64,000 bases of DNA from Enterococcus_D entomosocium (GCF_030441895.1 NZ_JARJAS010000001.1), one strand, 5' to 3'; numbered from the stretch's first letter, positions 18,866-27,242 are shown. Notes: a model not told the origin generated them from the letters alone. Translations and numbers: made by a program.

Positions 18866-19098
18866 TATTGTTGCTTTTGTGAGATCAAAGGGAAGAGAAA
18901 ACGGGTCGTCGTCTCTTTCCATGAGCTTGACTTGTGACGGAAAGCTGAGAACACTTGGCGTGGCAAATGTGGGTACAGCGATGCACGACTTTGCCAAAAA
19001 TCAGGAAAAGCAGTTTGAACGATTCGTTTTCTTCTGCGCTGTCTAAAAACTTTGGGAAGTATCAGGCAGAATACAACGAGTTGAACGAGGGGGAAAGA
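18866..19098. other. Non-coding or decayed stretch between ftsY and the BlaI-type gene
   Basis: No reading frame here has a ribosome site and a recognisable product. Short open stretches exist on both strands (for example plus-strand 18955-19203 and minus-strand 18806-18997), but they run into the neighbouring terminator or antisense to the repressor gene. It may be the remnant of a lost gene downstream of the repressor; nothing in it is recognisable to me. Confidence 0.4.
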
Positions 19099-19467
19099 TT
19101 ATTTCTTAAGTTCCCCTTGGCGCTCAGTGATCATTTTTTCCAAGTTGTTCAACGTATCGATATCTTTATTGGTTTCGATAAAGTTCGTAATCAAATTCAA
19201 TAAAGATTGATCAGACAATTCTGCTGCTAAGAAGTCTTCTTGGGTCACATTCGGAGAATACAACCGAGTCAAAACAGTACCGCTGTAGCCGATATCTGCT
19301 ACTTTCAATAAGTCGTGGTTTTTTAGTTTACGTACGACTGCTTGAATGGTATTCTTGCTTAGATCTTGCTGTTGGACAGCAATGTCATTTGCAGAAAGAG
19401 GTTTGTCTGAATTCCAAAAGATATTCATGATTTGACGTTCGCGTTTGGTAAGATTAAGTGGCTTCAT
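19099..19467 (-). CDS. BlaI/MecI/CopY family transcriptional repressor
   Basis: A 122-residue winged-helix repressor: KPLNLTKRERQIMNIFWNSDKPLSANDIA is the first half of the DNA-binding domain, NTIQAVVRKLKNHDLL is the recognition helix region, and the C-terminal third would form the dimer. Family members control beta-lactamase (BlaI), PBP2a (MecI) or copper ATPases (CopY). No BlaR/MecR-type sensor protease, beta-lactamase or copper pump is adjacent, and the C-terminus lacks the CxC motifs of CopY, so it is an orphan whose targets are unknown. Start behind GGAAG. Confidence 0.82.
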   Translation of the reverse strand: MKPLNLTKRERQIMNIFWNSDKPLSANDIAVQQQDLSKNTIQAVVRKLKNHDLLKVADIGYSGTVLTRLYSPNVTQEDFLAAELSDQSLLNLITNFIETNKDIDTLNNLEKMITERQGELKK

Positions 19468-19511
19468 TCACTATTCTTCCTTTCAAAAAGAGTAATATGG
19501 ACATAATAATT

Positions 19512-19530
19512 TACTGTTCTATAAGCAGTA
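19512..19530. promoter_or_regulatory. Short dyad upstream of the BlaI-type gene (possible operator)
   Basis: TACTG and CAGTA are inverted around a 9-bp centre, about 45 bp upstream of the repressor start and between it and the divergent gshF. BlaI/CopY operators are built on TACA/TGTA-type dyads, so this could be an autoregulatory site. The match is short and weakly supported. Confidence 0.25.
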
Positions 19531-19624
19531 TACTTTATTTTGAAGGTAAATATCAAATTTATTCAAGTATTTTATAAATTCTTGGTAATTTTAGTAAGAG
19601 ATATTACAAGTGAAGAGCAAATTT

Positions 19625-19653
19625 CTGCATTTTTCACCATTTTTCACTATAAT
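19625..19653 (+). promoter_or_regulatory. gshF promoter
   Basis: CTGCAT and a perfect TATAAT have 17-bp spacing, ending 58 bp before the gshF ATG. Confidence 0.5.
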
Positions 19654-19711
19654 AGATGGAAAGAAGCAGAATTTAAGAAAAAAATAGTAGAAGAACATAG
19701 AGGGCAGTCGA

Positions 19712-21976
19712 ATGAAAATAAAAACATTGTTATCACATAAAGAGCTTTTTCCCTATTTATTGAAAGGACGCTATGGGATTGAGCGTGAAGCGCAACGGGT
19801 GCGGCTCGATGGGACGTTCGCGGGAACCGATCATCCGAAAGCGCTGGGCAATCGGCGCTTCCATCCGTATATCCAAACAGATTTTGCGGAAAATCAACTG
19901 GAACTGATCACGCCGGTCGCGGATTCAGTGGATGAATTGTTCCGTTTCTTAGGGGCCATCCACGATGTGGCATATCGTTCAATGGCAGCAGAAGAAATGC
20001 TCTGGCCTTTGAGTATGCCACCGGCTTTACCAGAAAAAGAAGAAGACATCGTCATTGCTAAATTAGACCAATTTGAAGATGTGCTCTACCGCCGCTATTT
20101 GGCCAAAACTTATGGTCGCCGCAAGCAAATGGTCAGTGGGATACATTTCAATTTTGAATTTGCGGAAGACTTTTTGCAGCAACTGTATGCTTTATCTGAA
20201 ACGAAGGAAAGCTATCAAGCCTTTAAAACGGCGCTTTATTTGAAAGTAACTCGCAATTATTTGCATTATCGCTGGTTTTTGACGTATTTCTTTGGGGCGA
20301 CCCCTGCATCAGAAGCCAATTATTTTACGACAGAAAACGGACCGCAAGAACCAGTCCGCAGTATTCGCAATAGCCGTTATGGCTACACGAATCACGAAGA
20401 CGTCAAGGTATCTTATGCTTCGTTAGAGACCTATCTTGCGGATATTGCCAACTTAGTGGAGACGGGAAAGCTTTCAGAAGAAAAAGAATTTTATGCGCCA
20501 GTGCGTTTGCGTGGGGGAAAACGGGTCGCAGATCTAGCCTCAGCTGGTATCCGTTATATTGAGTTAAGAAATATTGACATCGATCCCTTTGCCCGCTATG
20601 GGATTTCCAAAGAGCAAGTCGCGTTCTTGCATTTCTTCTTATTGTTTTTAAGTACAAAAGAAGAAGGCAACGATGCCGATGCGTGGATCGAAGAAGGCAA
20701 TCAGAAAAATGATCAGGTCGCATTAGAACACCCACTTGCACCATTGACTTATCAGCAAGAAGCGCAAGCGCTGATTGCTGAAATGATGGACTTTGCCCAA
20801 GCCCTTGAGCTGCCGCATCCGCCATTTTTGGATCAGCTTTCTGAGATGCTGGCTGAACCAGAAAGAACCTTCGCTGGACGTCTTTTCTCAGCGAGTCAAG
20901 CAACCAGCCAAGCGCAGACAGCAACATTGCTGGGACAATCGTATCATCAAGCTGCTTGGGAAAAACCGTATCAATTGGCTGGTTTTCGAGCAATGGAATT
21001 GTCGACCCAGATTCTCTTGTTCGATGCGATCCAAAAAGGTATCGAAGTGACGGTACTGGATGAAACGGATCAGTTCTTGAAATTAGCCGTGAAAGACCAC
21101 ATCGAATATATTAAAAATGCCAATATGACCAGTAAGGATCAGTACATCGTCCCATTGATCATGGCGAATAAAACGGTCACCAAAAAAATCTTAGCCGAAA
21201 ATGGCTTTCATGTACCAGGTGGTGCTGAATTCGCTTCGGCAGAAGAAGCGATCGCGTTTTATCCGCAAATCGCCCACAGCGGGTTTGTGGTAAAACCGAA
21301 AACCACCAACTATGGGATCGGTATCTCGATTTTCAAAGAAGGCGCCTCTTTAGAGGATTATCAAGCGGCGGTCGCCATTGCCTTTGCGGAAGATGATTCG
21401 ATCCTCGTTGAGACCTTTTTATCAGGGACGGAATATCGGTTCTTCGTGATCGATGGGCGAGTCGATGCGATTTTATTACGTATCCCAGCCAATGTCGTGG
21501 GTGACGGCAAGCGCACGATCACGGAACTCGTCGCAGAGAAAAATCTCGATCCATTGCGCGGCACCCATCATCGGACTCCATTAGAGTTGATCCAATTAGG
21601 GGAACTGGAACAACTGATGTTAAAAGAGCAAGGGTATCAAGTGGATTCAGTGCCAGAAGAGGGGCAGATCGTTTATCTGCGAGAAAACTCGAATATCAGT
21701 ACTGGCGGTGATTCTATCGATGTAACGGATGACTTCAACGATGACTACAAACAAGTAGCAGTCGATGCGGTCGCCGCATTACAAGCGTCTATCAGTGGAA
21801 TCGATCTGATTATTCCAGATAAAACCAAGCCAGCCAATGAACCGGGGGCTTATGGAATCATTGAATCCAATTTCAACCCAGCGATGCATATGCACGTTTA
21901 TCCATACAGCGGGAAAGGCCGACGCTTAACTATGTCTGTTTTACGCCTGTTGTTCCCTGAAGTCTTCGAAAGCTGA
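19712..21976 (+). CDS. gshF: Bifunctional glutamate-cysteine ligase / glutathione synthetase GshF
   Basis: A 754-residue fusion enzyme making glutathione from glutamate, cysteine and glycine in one polypeptide. The first approximately 500 residues are a gamma-glutamylcysteine ligase (GRYGIEREAQR, TDFAENQLELITPV, IRYIELRNIDIDPFARYGI). The rest is an ATP-grasp domain of the D-Ala-D-Ala ligase type (FVVKPKTTNYGIGISIF, AYGIIESNFNPAMHMHVYPYSGK). GshF is typical of enterococci, streptococci and Listeria. The ATG at 19712 has a weak ribosome site (GAGGGCAG). It is monocistronic. Confidence 0.95.
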   Translation: MKIKTLLSHKELFPYLLKGRYGIEREAQRVRLDGTFAGTDHPKALGNRRFHPYIQTDFAENQLELITPVADSVDELFRFLGAIHDVAYRSMAAEEMLWPLSMPPALPEKEEDIVIAKLDQFEDVLYRRYLAKTYGRRKQMVSGIHFNFEFAEDFLQQLYALSETKESYQAFKTALYLKVTRNYLHYRWFLTYFFGATPASEANYFTTENGPQEPVRSIRNSRYGYTNHEDVKVSYASLETYLADIANLVETGKLSEEKEFYAPVRLRGGKRVADLASAGIRYIELRNIDIDPFARYGISKEQVAFLHFFLLFLSTKEEGNDADAWIEEGNQKNDQVALEHPLAPLTYQQEAQALIAEMMDFAQALELPHPPFLDQLSEMLAEPERTFAGRLFSASQATSQAQTATLLGQSYHQAAWEKPYQLAGFRAMELSTQILLFDAIQKGIEVTVLDETDQFLKLAVKDHIEYIKNANMTSKDQYIVPLIMANKTVTKKILAENGFHVPGGAEFASAEEAIAFYPQIAHSGFVVKPKTTNYGIGISIFKEGASLEDYQAAVAIAFAEDDSILVETFLSGTEYRFFVIDGRVDAILLRIPANVVGDGKRTITELVAEKNLDPLRGTHHRTPLELIQLGELEQLMLKEQGYQVDSVPEEGQIVYLRENSNISTGGDSIDVTDDFNDDYKQVAVDAVAALQASISGIDLIIPDKTKPANEPGAYGIIESNFNPAMHMHVYPYSGKGRRLTMSVLRLLFPEVFES

Positions 21977-21995
21977 TGGAAGCTTAGAGAGCAAA

Positions 21996-22046
21996 GAACT
22001 GCACACTCTGGAAGGTGATTCCCTTCGAAAGTGTGCAGTCTTTTTA
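21996..22046. terminator. gshF terminator (convergent, probably bidirectional)
   Basis: The stem ACTGCACAC / GTGTGCAGT with a 24-nt internal loop is followed by a T-run at 22040-22045. It sits between the convergent ends of gshF and the minus-strand gene ending at 22047. Confidence 0.75.
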
Positions 22047-22466
22047 TTAGGCTTCAAAAGTAGCGATCTCAATCGTTTGTTTTGTTTCTTCCACCTTGAG
22101 ACCCGTTCGGGCTTCCCACCATTGTTTCATTTCTTTTTCATACGTGGTAGGAAAACGTTGGATCAAGGTCAATAACGGTACGCCTTGAATCGAGGCATAG
22201 GGAAAGTTTAAAACGAGATTGTACTTCAGTTCCGACAGGAGGCTATAATATTGAAACATCATAAAGTTCATTTCATTCTGATCCTCCAGTAGGAGTACTT
22301 TCGGAGCGCGATCCAGCATAAAACCCAAGCTGCGCATCATGAACAATACGCCATCCAGATGGCTCGATTCGATCGTAGGGGCCGTTTTCAACAAATCGAT
22401 ATGCAAATCCAAAGCATCAAGCAGTTCTTTCTTTAATGAAAGGTAGGGCGGTGTTGATTGTTCCAT
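22047..22466 (-). CDS. Hypothetical protein, 139 aa, downstream of yueI
   Basis: I do not recognise this protein. It is predicted soluble, rich in Leu and Met in its first 90 residues (KKELLDALDLHIDLL, GVLFMMRSLGFML, FMMFQYYSLLSEL), which suggests amphipathic helices, and has a Trp-Trp pair (KQWWEARTGLKVEE) near the end. The ATG at 22466 is set by AAAGGAGGAAC just upstream. It starts 14 nt beyond the yueI stop on the same strand and overlaps it, so the two genes are co-transcribed and probably translationally coupled. Confidence 0.75.
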   Translation of the reverse strand: MEQSTPPYLSLKKELLDALDLHIDLLKTAPTIESSHLDGVLFMMRSLGFMLDRAPKVLLLEDQNEMNFMMFQYYSLLSELKYNLVLNFPYASIQGVPLLTLIQRFPTTYEKEMKQWWEARTGLKVEETKQTIEIATFEA

Positions 22467-22480
22467 GATAGTTCCTCCTT

Positions 22481-22933
22481 TTAATGGAAAAGACGTTTCC
22501 AAAATGACGTTTTCTCTGGTTGTTCGTGCTCTTTATCTGATGGAGCGGCAGCTGCAGGGTATTTTTTTTCGATATCGATGACGTCTTGATTGACGGCTTC
22601 TTTCCCGGCAATCAGCAAGCCGATACTGTCTGGACCGGCATCTTGGGCATCGGAGACGATCCGAAATTCCATCTGTTGTTTGGTCAGTAAAGTGATGTAA
22701 TCGGTCTGGATCGATTCTGGCAATTTTCCGTTGAGCAGCACGAGCGCACCTTGATAATCTGGTAAGGCGTTCAAGAGTGTTTTCTGGTTGTCCTTCTTCT
22801 TCATTTCTGTTACTGTCATACTAAGATAACACCGTTCACGAAACGTGCCTAAATACTTGCGCTGTTCATCTGGGTTGACGCGAGGCGTCCCATACATTCC
22901 TGTATCAAGGCGTTTTTCTAATTCGTCTGACAT
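22481..22933 (-). CDS. yueI: YueI family protein (DUF1694)
   Basis: A 150-residue YueI-family protein, recognised from the N-terminal signature MSDELEKRLDTGMYGTPRVNPDEQRKYLGTFRERC. The function of the family is not established. The C-terminus (HEQPEKTSFWKRLFH) is basic and aromatic after an Ala/Pro linker and may contact the membrane. The ATG at 22933 follows GGAGGATACTTCA; the longer frame lacks a ribosome site. It is first of a two-gene unit with the 139-residue protein. Confidence 0.85.
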   Translation of the reverse strand: MSDELEKRLDTGMYGTPRVNPDEQRKYLGTFRERCYLSMTVTEMKKKDNQKTLLNALPDYQGALVLLNGKLPESIQTDYITLLTKQQMEFRIVSDAQDAGPDSIGLLIAGKEAVNQDVIDIEKKYPAAAAPSDKEHEQPEKTSFWKRLFH

Positions 22934-23040
22934 TGAAGTATCCTCCTCAAAGCGTTTACTTATGCTTATTATAGCATATCCAACAAATAGCAAAAGAGGG
23001 GTGCGATCGTGAGAGAGTTCTGATAGAAAGTAGGGATCCT

Positions 23041-23610
23041 ATGACAACAAAAGAACGACATTTGCTATTATTAGCAGAAAATCAGCGGTTGGAGACACCG
23101 AGGCTGCTCTTGCGCCCCGTTTCCTTGGCGGATGCAGCAGACATGTTTGCCTATGCAAATGATGAAGAAACGACGACCTTCGTCTTTGCTAGACATGGGT
23201 CGGTTGACGAAACAAAACTGCGCATTGCCGAGTATTTTGTTGCTGCACCCTTAGGGAAATATGCGATCGAAGAAAAAGACTCAGGCAAAATGATCGGGAC
23301 CATCGATTTACGGGTGGAATCTGAAAAAGAGATCGCTGAGCTTGGTTATACATTAAGTCGCGATTACTGGGGGCAAGGGATCATGCCAGAAGCGGCAATG
23401 ACACTGCTGCATTTTGGTTTTGAAACACTCGAATTGATTCGGATTTTTGCTCGACATGATGCTCGAAATCCCAAGTCTGGACGGGTCATGGAGAAAATTG
23501 GGATGAAATTGGAAGCAACGATCCCAGCTGCCCGCAAATCGGGTGAAGAAATCATCGATGAAGTCACGCGCGGCATCACGCTGGAGGAATGGAAAAAACG
23601 TATTATGTAA
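23041..23610 (+). CDS. GNAT family N-acetyltransferase (RimJ/RimL type)
   Basis: A 189-residue acetyltransferase of the RimJ/RimL/GNAT3 group: LETPRLLLRPVSLADAADMFAYAND at the N-terminus, and LGYTLSRDYWGQGIMPEAAMTLLHFGFE with the acetyl-CoA-binding loop. These enzymes transfer acetyl from acetyl-CoA to amino groups of proteins or small molecules; the substrate is not predictable. It is followed after 15 bp by the HesB-like gene with an AAAGGAGGG site, so it heads a short operon. Confidence 0.88.
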   Translation: MTTKERHLLLLAENQRLETPRLLLRPVSLADAADMFAYANDEETTTFVFARHGSVDETKLRIAEYFVAAPLGKYAIEEKDSGKMIGTIDLRVESEKEIAELGYTLSRDYWGQGIMPEAAMTLLHFGFETLELIRIFARHDARNPKSGRVMEKIGMKLEATIPAARKSGEEIIDEVTRGITLEEWKKRIM

Positions 23611-23625
23611 AGGAGGGCTCTCGTC

Positions 23626-24003
23626 ATGGAACTGAACATTGAGCCAGCAGCAATTGAAAAAATAACCTCTTATGTACAGCCAGATGATCGTCTCTATTTG
23701 GATTTTGAAGACGGCGTCGGTCCGTTTCCTGCAACGGAGATCACCTGCCGTTTGGACATCCATTTTCGCCTGATCATCGTGCCACAGAGCTATCCAGAAG
23801 AAGGATTGGCGATCTACGACACCCCTTTAACGACACCCTTAGGCACGATTTGGTTGAAGCAAGGGGCTCAGGTGTATTTAGAAGAACAGACTCGGATGCA
23901 GGTGGAACCGACCTATCAACGGTTGCAATTGGTGGGAAATAGCGGGATCTTAGCTAATGATGTCCAATTGTTACGGATCGAAAAGCAGACGGCAGGCCGC
24001 TGA
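23626..24003 (+). CDS. HesB-like iron-sulfur cluster biosynthesis family protein
   Basis: A 125-residue protein resembling the short HesB/YqkB-like family common in lactic acid bacteria: an N-terminal LNIEPAAIEKITSYV, a central strand with LYLDFEDGVGPF, and C-terminal YQRLQLVGNSGILANDVQL. The conserved cluster-binding cysteines of true IscA proteins are absent (only one Cys), so a direct scaffold role is doubtful. It ends one base before the metallophosphoesterase start. Confidence 0.7.
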   Translation: MELNIEPAAIEKITSYVQPDDRLYLDFEDGVGPFPATEITCRLDIHFRLIIVPQSYPEEGLAIYDTPLTTPLGTIWLKQGAQVYLEEQTRMQVEPTYQRLQLVGNSGILANDVQLLRIEKQTAGR

Positions 24004-24004
24004 T

Positions 24005-24898
24005 ATGGGCACGCTGGCGGTTATTAGCGACTTGCACGTCGATATCAACCAATTATTCGACCCCCATCTGCAGCTGATCGCTGATTATTTGCAGCAAAAT
24101 CAGGTGACCCATCTGCATCTGGCAGGAGATGTGGCGAATAAAAAGCAAAGGCTATTAGACGTGGTCGCATTTTTTCAAAGTCAACAGGTGCCAACGACCT
24201 TTCACTGGGGCAATCATGAAATGGTGGACTTGACGGAACAAGAGATCGAGGCTTTCGATGATCCCGCCTTTCTTAATTTTCAGACGTATCGCTTATCAGA
24301 AAAAACACTGCTGTTGGGAATCAATGGCTGGTATGACTACCAATATTCTGATCTGACCAGTGAATCTGAGATCTTGCGGCTGAAAAATTTGTTTTGGTAT
24401 GACCGCATGATTCAGCGAAAGGGATCGGATAAGGAAATCAGCCAAGCCATCAATGAGCGTTTAGCGGAAACATTGGCCCGTTTGCCGCAAGACCAAGAAA
24501 TTCTTCTTTCTACCCATTTTGTGCCCCAAGAAGCGTTTATTGTTCGTCAGACCGGCAAGTATGCCCGCTGGAACCACCTAAATGCGTTTTTAGGGTCGCC
24601 CGATTTTGGCGCAGTGATCGACCGCTACGCCAATGTTCGGGCAGTTGTCTTTGGGCATACCCATCGACGCTTTGAGAAAAAAGAACTTGCGGGAACCAGC
24701 TACTATTGCCGCCCCTTCGGCTACTATTATGAATGGCAGATGACCCGCCGGTTCGTTATGGAAAATCACTTAGCAGAAGCATATTCGCCAACGAAAGTTC
24801 GGACGCTGCTGCGAAACCATCATGAGGCATTTGAGGACTATAAAACGACGCATCTTTTAGAAGAATTGGCGCAAGCGATCACACTACTGCCGTATTAG
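24005..24898 (+). CDS. Metallophosphoesterase
   Basis: A 297-residue calcineurin-like phosphoesterase with the dinuclear metal motifs in order: DLHVD near the N-terminus, AGDVANKK, WGNHEM, STHFVP and FGHTHRRF. Substrate is unknown; such proteins act on nucleotides, nucleic acids or phosphoproteins. The ATG at 24005, one base after the preceding stop, is preferred because it puts the first metal motif at residue 8 as in the family; an upstream in-frame ATG at 23957 would add 16 residues encoded inside the previous gene. The ribosome site is weak, which suggests coupling. Confidence 0.85.
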   Translation: MGTLAVISDLHVDINQLFDPHLQLIADYLQQNQVTHLHLAGDVANKKQRLLDVVAFFQSQQVPTTFHWGNHEMVDLTEQEIEAFDDPAFLNFQTYRLSEKTLLLGINGWYDYQYSDLTSESEILRLKNLFWYDRMIQRKGSDKEISQAINERLAETLARLPQDQEILLSTHFVPQEAFIVRQTGKYARWNHLNAFLGSPDFGAVIDRYANVRAVVFGHTHRRFEKKELAGTSYYCRPFGYYYEWQMTRRFVMENHLAEAYSPTKVRTLLRNHHEAFEDYKTTHLLEELAQAITLLPY

Positions 24899-24983
24899 CG
24901 CAGCAACCGAGTCCTGCTTGTTTTCGTAATTGAATTTCCAAGCAATTTAAACCATTAGAAGAAAAACACAAAGGAGAAAAATT

Positions 24984-25205
24984 ATGACATTTGAAGAAAT
25001 CTTACCAGAATTAAAAGCCGGAAAAAAAATCATCCGTGAAGGTTGGGGCGGTTTTGAACTTTATGTGACATTCGTTGAAGGCGAAGTGTACGACAATGCC
25101 CCAGTCACCCCTTACTTTTTGATCAAAACAGCAGATGAGGGATTCTCGAGTTTCGCACCGACTGTTTGCGACATTCTTGCGGAAGATTGGAAAATCGTGG
25201 AATGA
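24984..25205 (+). CDS. DUF2829 / Tad2-like small protein
   Basis: A 73-residue protein, MTFEEILPELKAGKKIIREGWGG to ILAEDWKIVE, matching the DUF2829 fold. DUF2829 is the family of Tad2, the phage protein that binds and sequesters the cyclic ADP-ribose-type signal of Thoeris defence; many chromosomal members have no assigned role. The start follows AAAGGAGAAAAATT. The stop overlaps the start of the next gene (ATGA), an SDR dehydrogenase. No Thoeris genes are visible in the window and no phage genes adjoin it. Confidence 0.8.
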   Translation: MTFEEILPELKAGKKIIREGWGGFELYVTFVEGEVYDNAPVTPYFLIKTADEGFSSFAPTVCDILAEDWKIVE

Positions 25206-25951
25206 CAGCATCGTGGATCGATGACAAAACGATTGTGTTTGTCACAGGAGCTGCTTCAGGCATCGGCAGAGCGCAAGCAGAGGCGTTTCTTGCAGAAGGC
25301 GCTCAAGTATTTGGGGTTGACTGCCAATCGTTTCCTGATACGCTTTTAGCCCAGCCCCGCTTTTTCGGCACGTGTTGCGATTTAGCGGTGGAAGAAAATT
25401 GTCTTGCAGCGGTCCAAGCTTGTGTTACACACTTTGGTGGCATGACGATCTTGTTGAATACAGCCGGGAAACTAGATGGCTATCATACGATCGCTGAGAC
25501 GACGTCAATGGAGTGGGAGGAGATATTTCAAACCAATGTCTCCAGCATGTTTTATTTAACGAAAGAAATTTTGCCGCTGATGCAAGCCAATGGTGGCGGA
25601 ACGATCATTAATATGGCGTCGATCGCTGGAATGGTCGCAGGTGGAGGTGGGATCGCTTATACAACCGCAAAACACGCGATCGTCGGGTTTACCAAACAGT
25701 TGGCATTGGATGTTGCAGATCAAGGGATCTCGGTGAAGGGCATCGCGCCAGGTGCGATTCAAACGCCGATGAATGCGGCTGATTTTGCCGGTGACGGAAA
25801 AATGGCGCAATGGGTGGCAGAGGAGACGCCGGTCAAGCGTTGGGCGCAACCAGAAGAAGTTGCAGCGCTGACCCTTTTTCTTGCCAGCCCGCAAGCTAGT
25901 TACTTGCAGGGGGCGATCGTGCCCATCGACGGTGGTTGGACCTTGAAATAA
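25202..25951 (+). CDS. SDR family oxidoreductase (3-oxoacyl-ACP reductase-like)
   Basis: A 249-residue classical short-chain dehydrogenase. The cofactor motif TGAASGIG is near the N-terminus, NTAG follows, the catalytic Ser is in NMASIAGMVAGGGG and the catalytic Tyr-Lys in AYTTAKHA. The C-terminus ends LQGAIVPIDGGWTLK, as usual for FabG-like enzymes. The substrate is unknown; similar proteins are often annotated as glucose or 3-oxoacyl-ACP reductases. The ATG at 25202 overlaps the DUF2829 stop, so translation is coupled. Confidence 0.88.
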   Translation: MTASWIDDKTIVFVTGAASGIGRAQAEAFLAEGAQVFGVDCQSFPDTLLAQPRFFGTCCDLAVEENCLAAVQACVTHFGGMTILLNTAGKLDGYHTIAETTSMEWEEIFQTNVSSMFYLTKEILPLMQANGGGTIINMASIAGMVAGGGGIAYTTAKHAIVGFTKQLALDVADQGISVKGIAPGAIQTPMNAADFAGDGKMAQWVAEETPVKRWAQPEEVAALTLFLASPQASYLQGAIVPIDGGWTLK

Positions 25952-25981
25952 CTAGCCTGAGCCCATTAGAGGAGGACGCCA

Positions 25982-26548
25982 ATGAAGGAACAAGCGATCC
26001 AGAACTTGTTTGCAAAAAATCGTGAATGTCGACAACTGCTTACGATCATTGAAGCGTTACAGCTGCCGGATTGCTGGCTGTGTGCCGGGTACCTGCGGAA
26101 TTATTTATGGGGTTTTCTCAGCGGAAAAATAGCGGAGGTGCCGATAACCGATATTGATGTCGTGTTTTATGATCTGACTGTAAGCGTAGAAGAAACAGCG
26201 GCGATCGAAGCGCAACTGCGCCGTTCGTTTCCCGAATTTCCTTGGGAGGTTCGAAATCAAGCATTGATGCACCAGCACAACTTTGCCGAGGAACCCACTT
26301 ATACAAGTACCTTCGATGCTTTAACGAAGTTTCCAGAGCGTTGTACAGCGGTGGCGGCACGAATGAAACAAGGCGAGATTGAATTGATGGCGCCTTTCGG
26401 TTGGCAGGATGTTTGCAGTTTTCGGGTGCGTCCAACACCGCATTTCGCCCAAAATGACCAGTACCTTGCGGTTTACCGACAACGCCAAGCGATGAAGCAG
26501 TGGCAGAAAGTTTGGCCGCAGTTGTTGATTGAAGAGATCGACAACTAA
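25982..26548 (+). CDS. Nucleotidyltransferase-like family protein (COG3575/DUF925)
   Basis: A 188-residue protein with CAGYLRNYLWGFLSGK followed by the acidic pair TDIDVVFYD, the pattern of minimal nucleotidyltransferases, and the C-terminal FRVRPTPHFAQND segment of COG3575. The biochemical role of the family is not known. It starts 30 bp after the SDR gene behind GAGGAGGACGCC and ends at a convergent terminator. Confidence 0.82.
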   Translation: MKEQAIQNLFAKNRECRQLLTIIEALQLPDCWLCAGYLRNYLWGFLSGKIAEVPITDIDVVFYDLTVSVEETAAIEAQLRRSFPEFPWEVRNQALMHQHNFAEEPTYTSTFDALTKFPERCTAVAARMKQGEIELMAPFGWQDVCSFRVRPTPHFAQNDQYLAVYRQRQAMKQWQKVWPQLLIEEIDN

Positions 26549-26553
26549 AAAAG

Positions 26554-26634
26554 AACACTCGCGTGATGTGGCGATTTCCAAAAGTTAGACGAAAAAGCTA
26601 ACTGATGGGAATCGCTGCATATGACGCGAGTGTT
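26554..26634. terminator. Long three-tier convergent terminator
   Basis: Three nested inverted repeats: outer AACACTCGCGT / ACGCGAGTGTT (11 bp), middle GCGATTTCC / GGGAATCGC (one mismatch), inner AGTTAG / CTAACT. A-runs precede it and T-runs follow, so it can stop transcription from both the COG3575 gene and bioY. Confidence 0.82.
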
Positions 26635-26639
26635 TTTTA

Positions 26640-27179
26640 TTAACGCAAAGCCAGTCGTTGCGCCAAGCGGTTTCTTAAAAAGATGCCTAGATAAGCTGCG
26701 GCAACGGCTTTGATGATCCCGGGGATAATAAACAAAACAAAACCACCGTTAAAAGCCGCCGGCCATGCCATGCCAGTGCTCCATTTCAGCCATAATGTAC
26801 CAAACAACAAAGTTGCCAGCGCACCGACAATATTGCCGATCACTGCTCCTGTGTAGCGAAACGCCGTTTTTTCTACGACCAATCCAGTAAGCAATCCGTT
26901 AAAGAGGAAGCCGACTAAATAGCCTCCGGTTGGTCCTAACAAAACACCGATACCGCTGGAAAAACCAGCGAAAACGGGCAGACCGATCAATCCTAACAGC
27001 AAGTAGATGATGATCGCCATCGTTCCTGTTCGCGTGCCGAGGAAAGTCACCGCCAGTCCAATCGCAAAGGTTTGTCCTGTCAATGGGATCAAACCTAACG
27101 GAATCGTCAATTGGGAAAGACCAGCAATAATGATCGCAAATAATGCGGCATGGATTTGTTCACGTAATGATAATTTCAT
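26640..27179 (-). CDS. bioY: Biotin transporter BioY
   Basis: A 179-residue, very hydrophobic BioY substrate-binding (S) component of an ECF-type transporter, with about six membrane segments and the family motif GPTGGYLVGFLFNGLL. It captures biotin and works with the shared EcfA/EcfA'/EcfT module encoded elsewhere. The gene is alone under a BirA operator, so it should be made when biotin is scarce. The start lies 9 nt after an AGAAGGA site. Confidence 0.95.
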   Translation of the reverse strand: MKLSLREQIHAALFAIIIAGLSQLTIPLGLIPLTGQTFAIGLAVTFLGTRTGTMAIIIYLLLGLIGLPVFAGFSSGIGVLLGPTGGYLVGFLFNGLLTGLVVEKTAFRYTGAVIGNIVGALATLLFGTLWLKWSTGMAWPAAFNGGFVLFIIPGIIKAVAAAYLGIFLRNRLAQRLALR

Positions 27180-27200
27180 CGAATCCTTCTCTCTAGTAAT

Positions 27201-27242
27201 AATTTCGTTAACCTAAAAAAGATTTATTTGGTTAACGAAATT
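27201..27242. promoter_or_regulatory. BirA operator for bioY
   Basis: Perfect 13-bp inverted arms AATTTCGTTAACC and GGTTAACGAAATT are separated by 16 bp. The GTTAAC cores and spacing are those of BirA (biotin repressor) sites in Firmicutes. It lies between the bioY -10 box and the gene, 22 bp upstream of the ATG. Confidence 0.88.

Noticed and set aside
18955..19203. 82-residue plus-strand frame between ftsY and the BlaI-type gene
   Set aside because: No ribosome site, half of it is antisense to the repressor gene, and the sequence is unlike any family I recognise.
20403..20993. 196-residue minus-strand open frame inside gshF
   Set aside because: It lies wholly antisense to the conserved GshF sequence and has no family resemblance.
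26118..26558. 146-residue minus-strand frame inside the COG3575 gene
   Set aside because: Antisense shadow that starts inside the convergent terminator.
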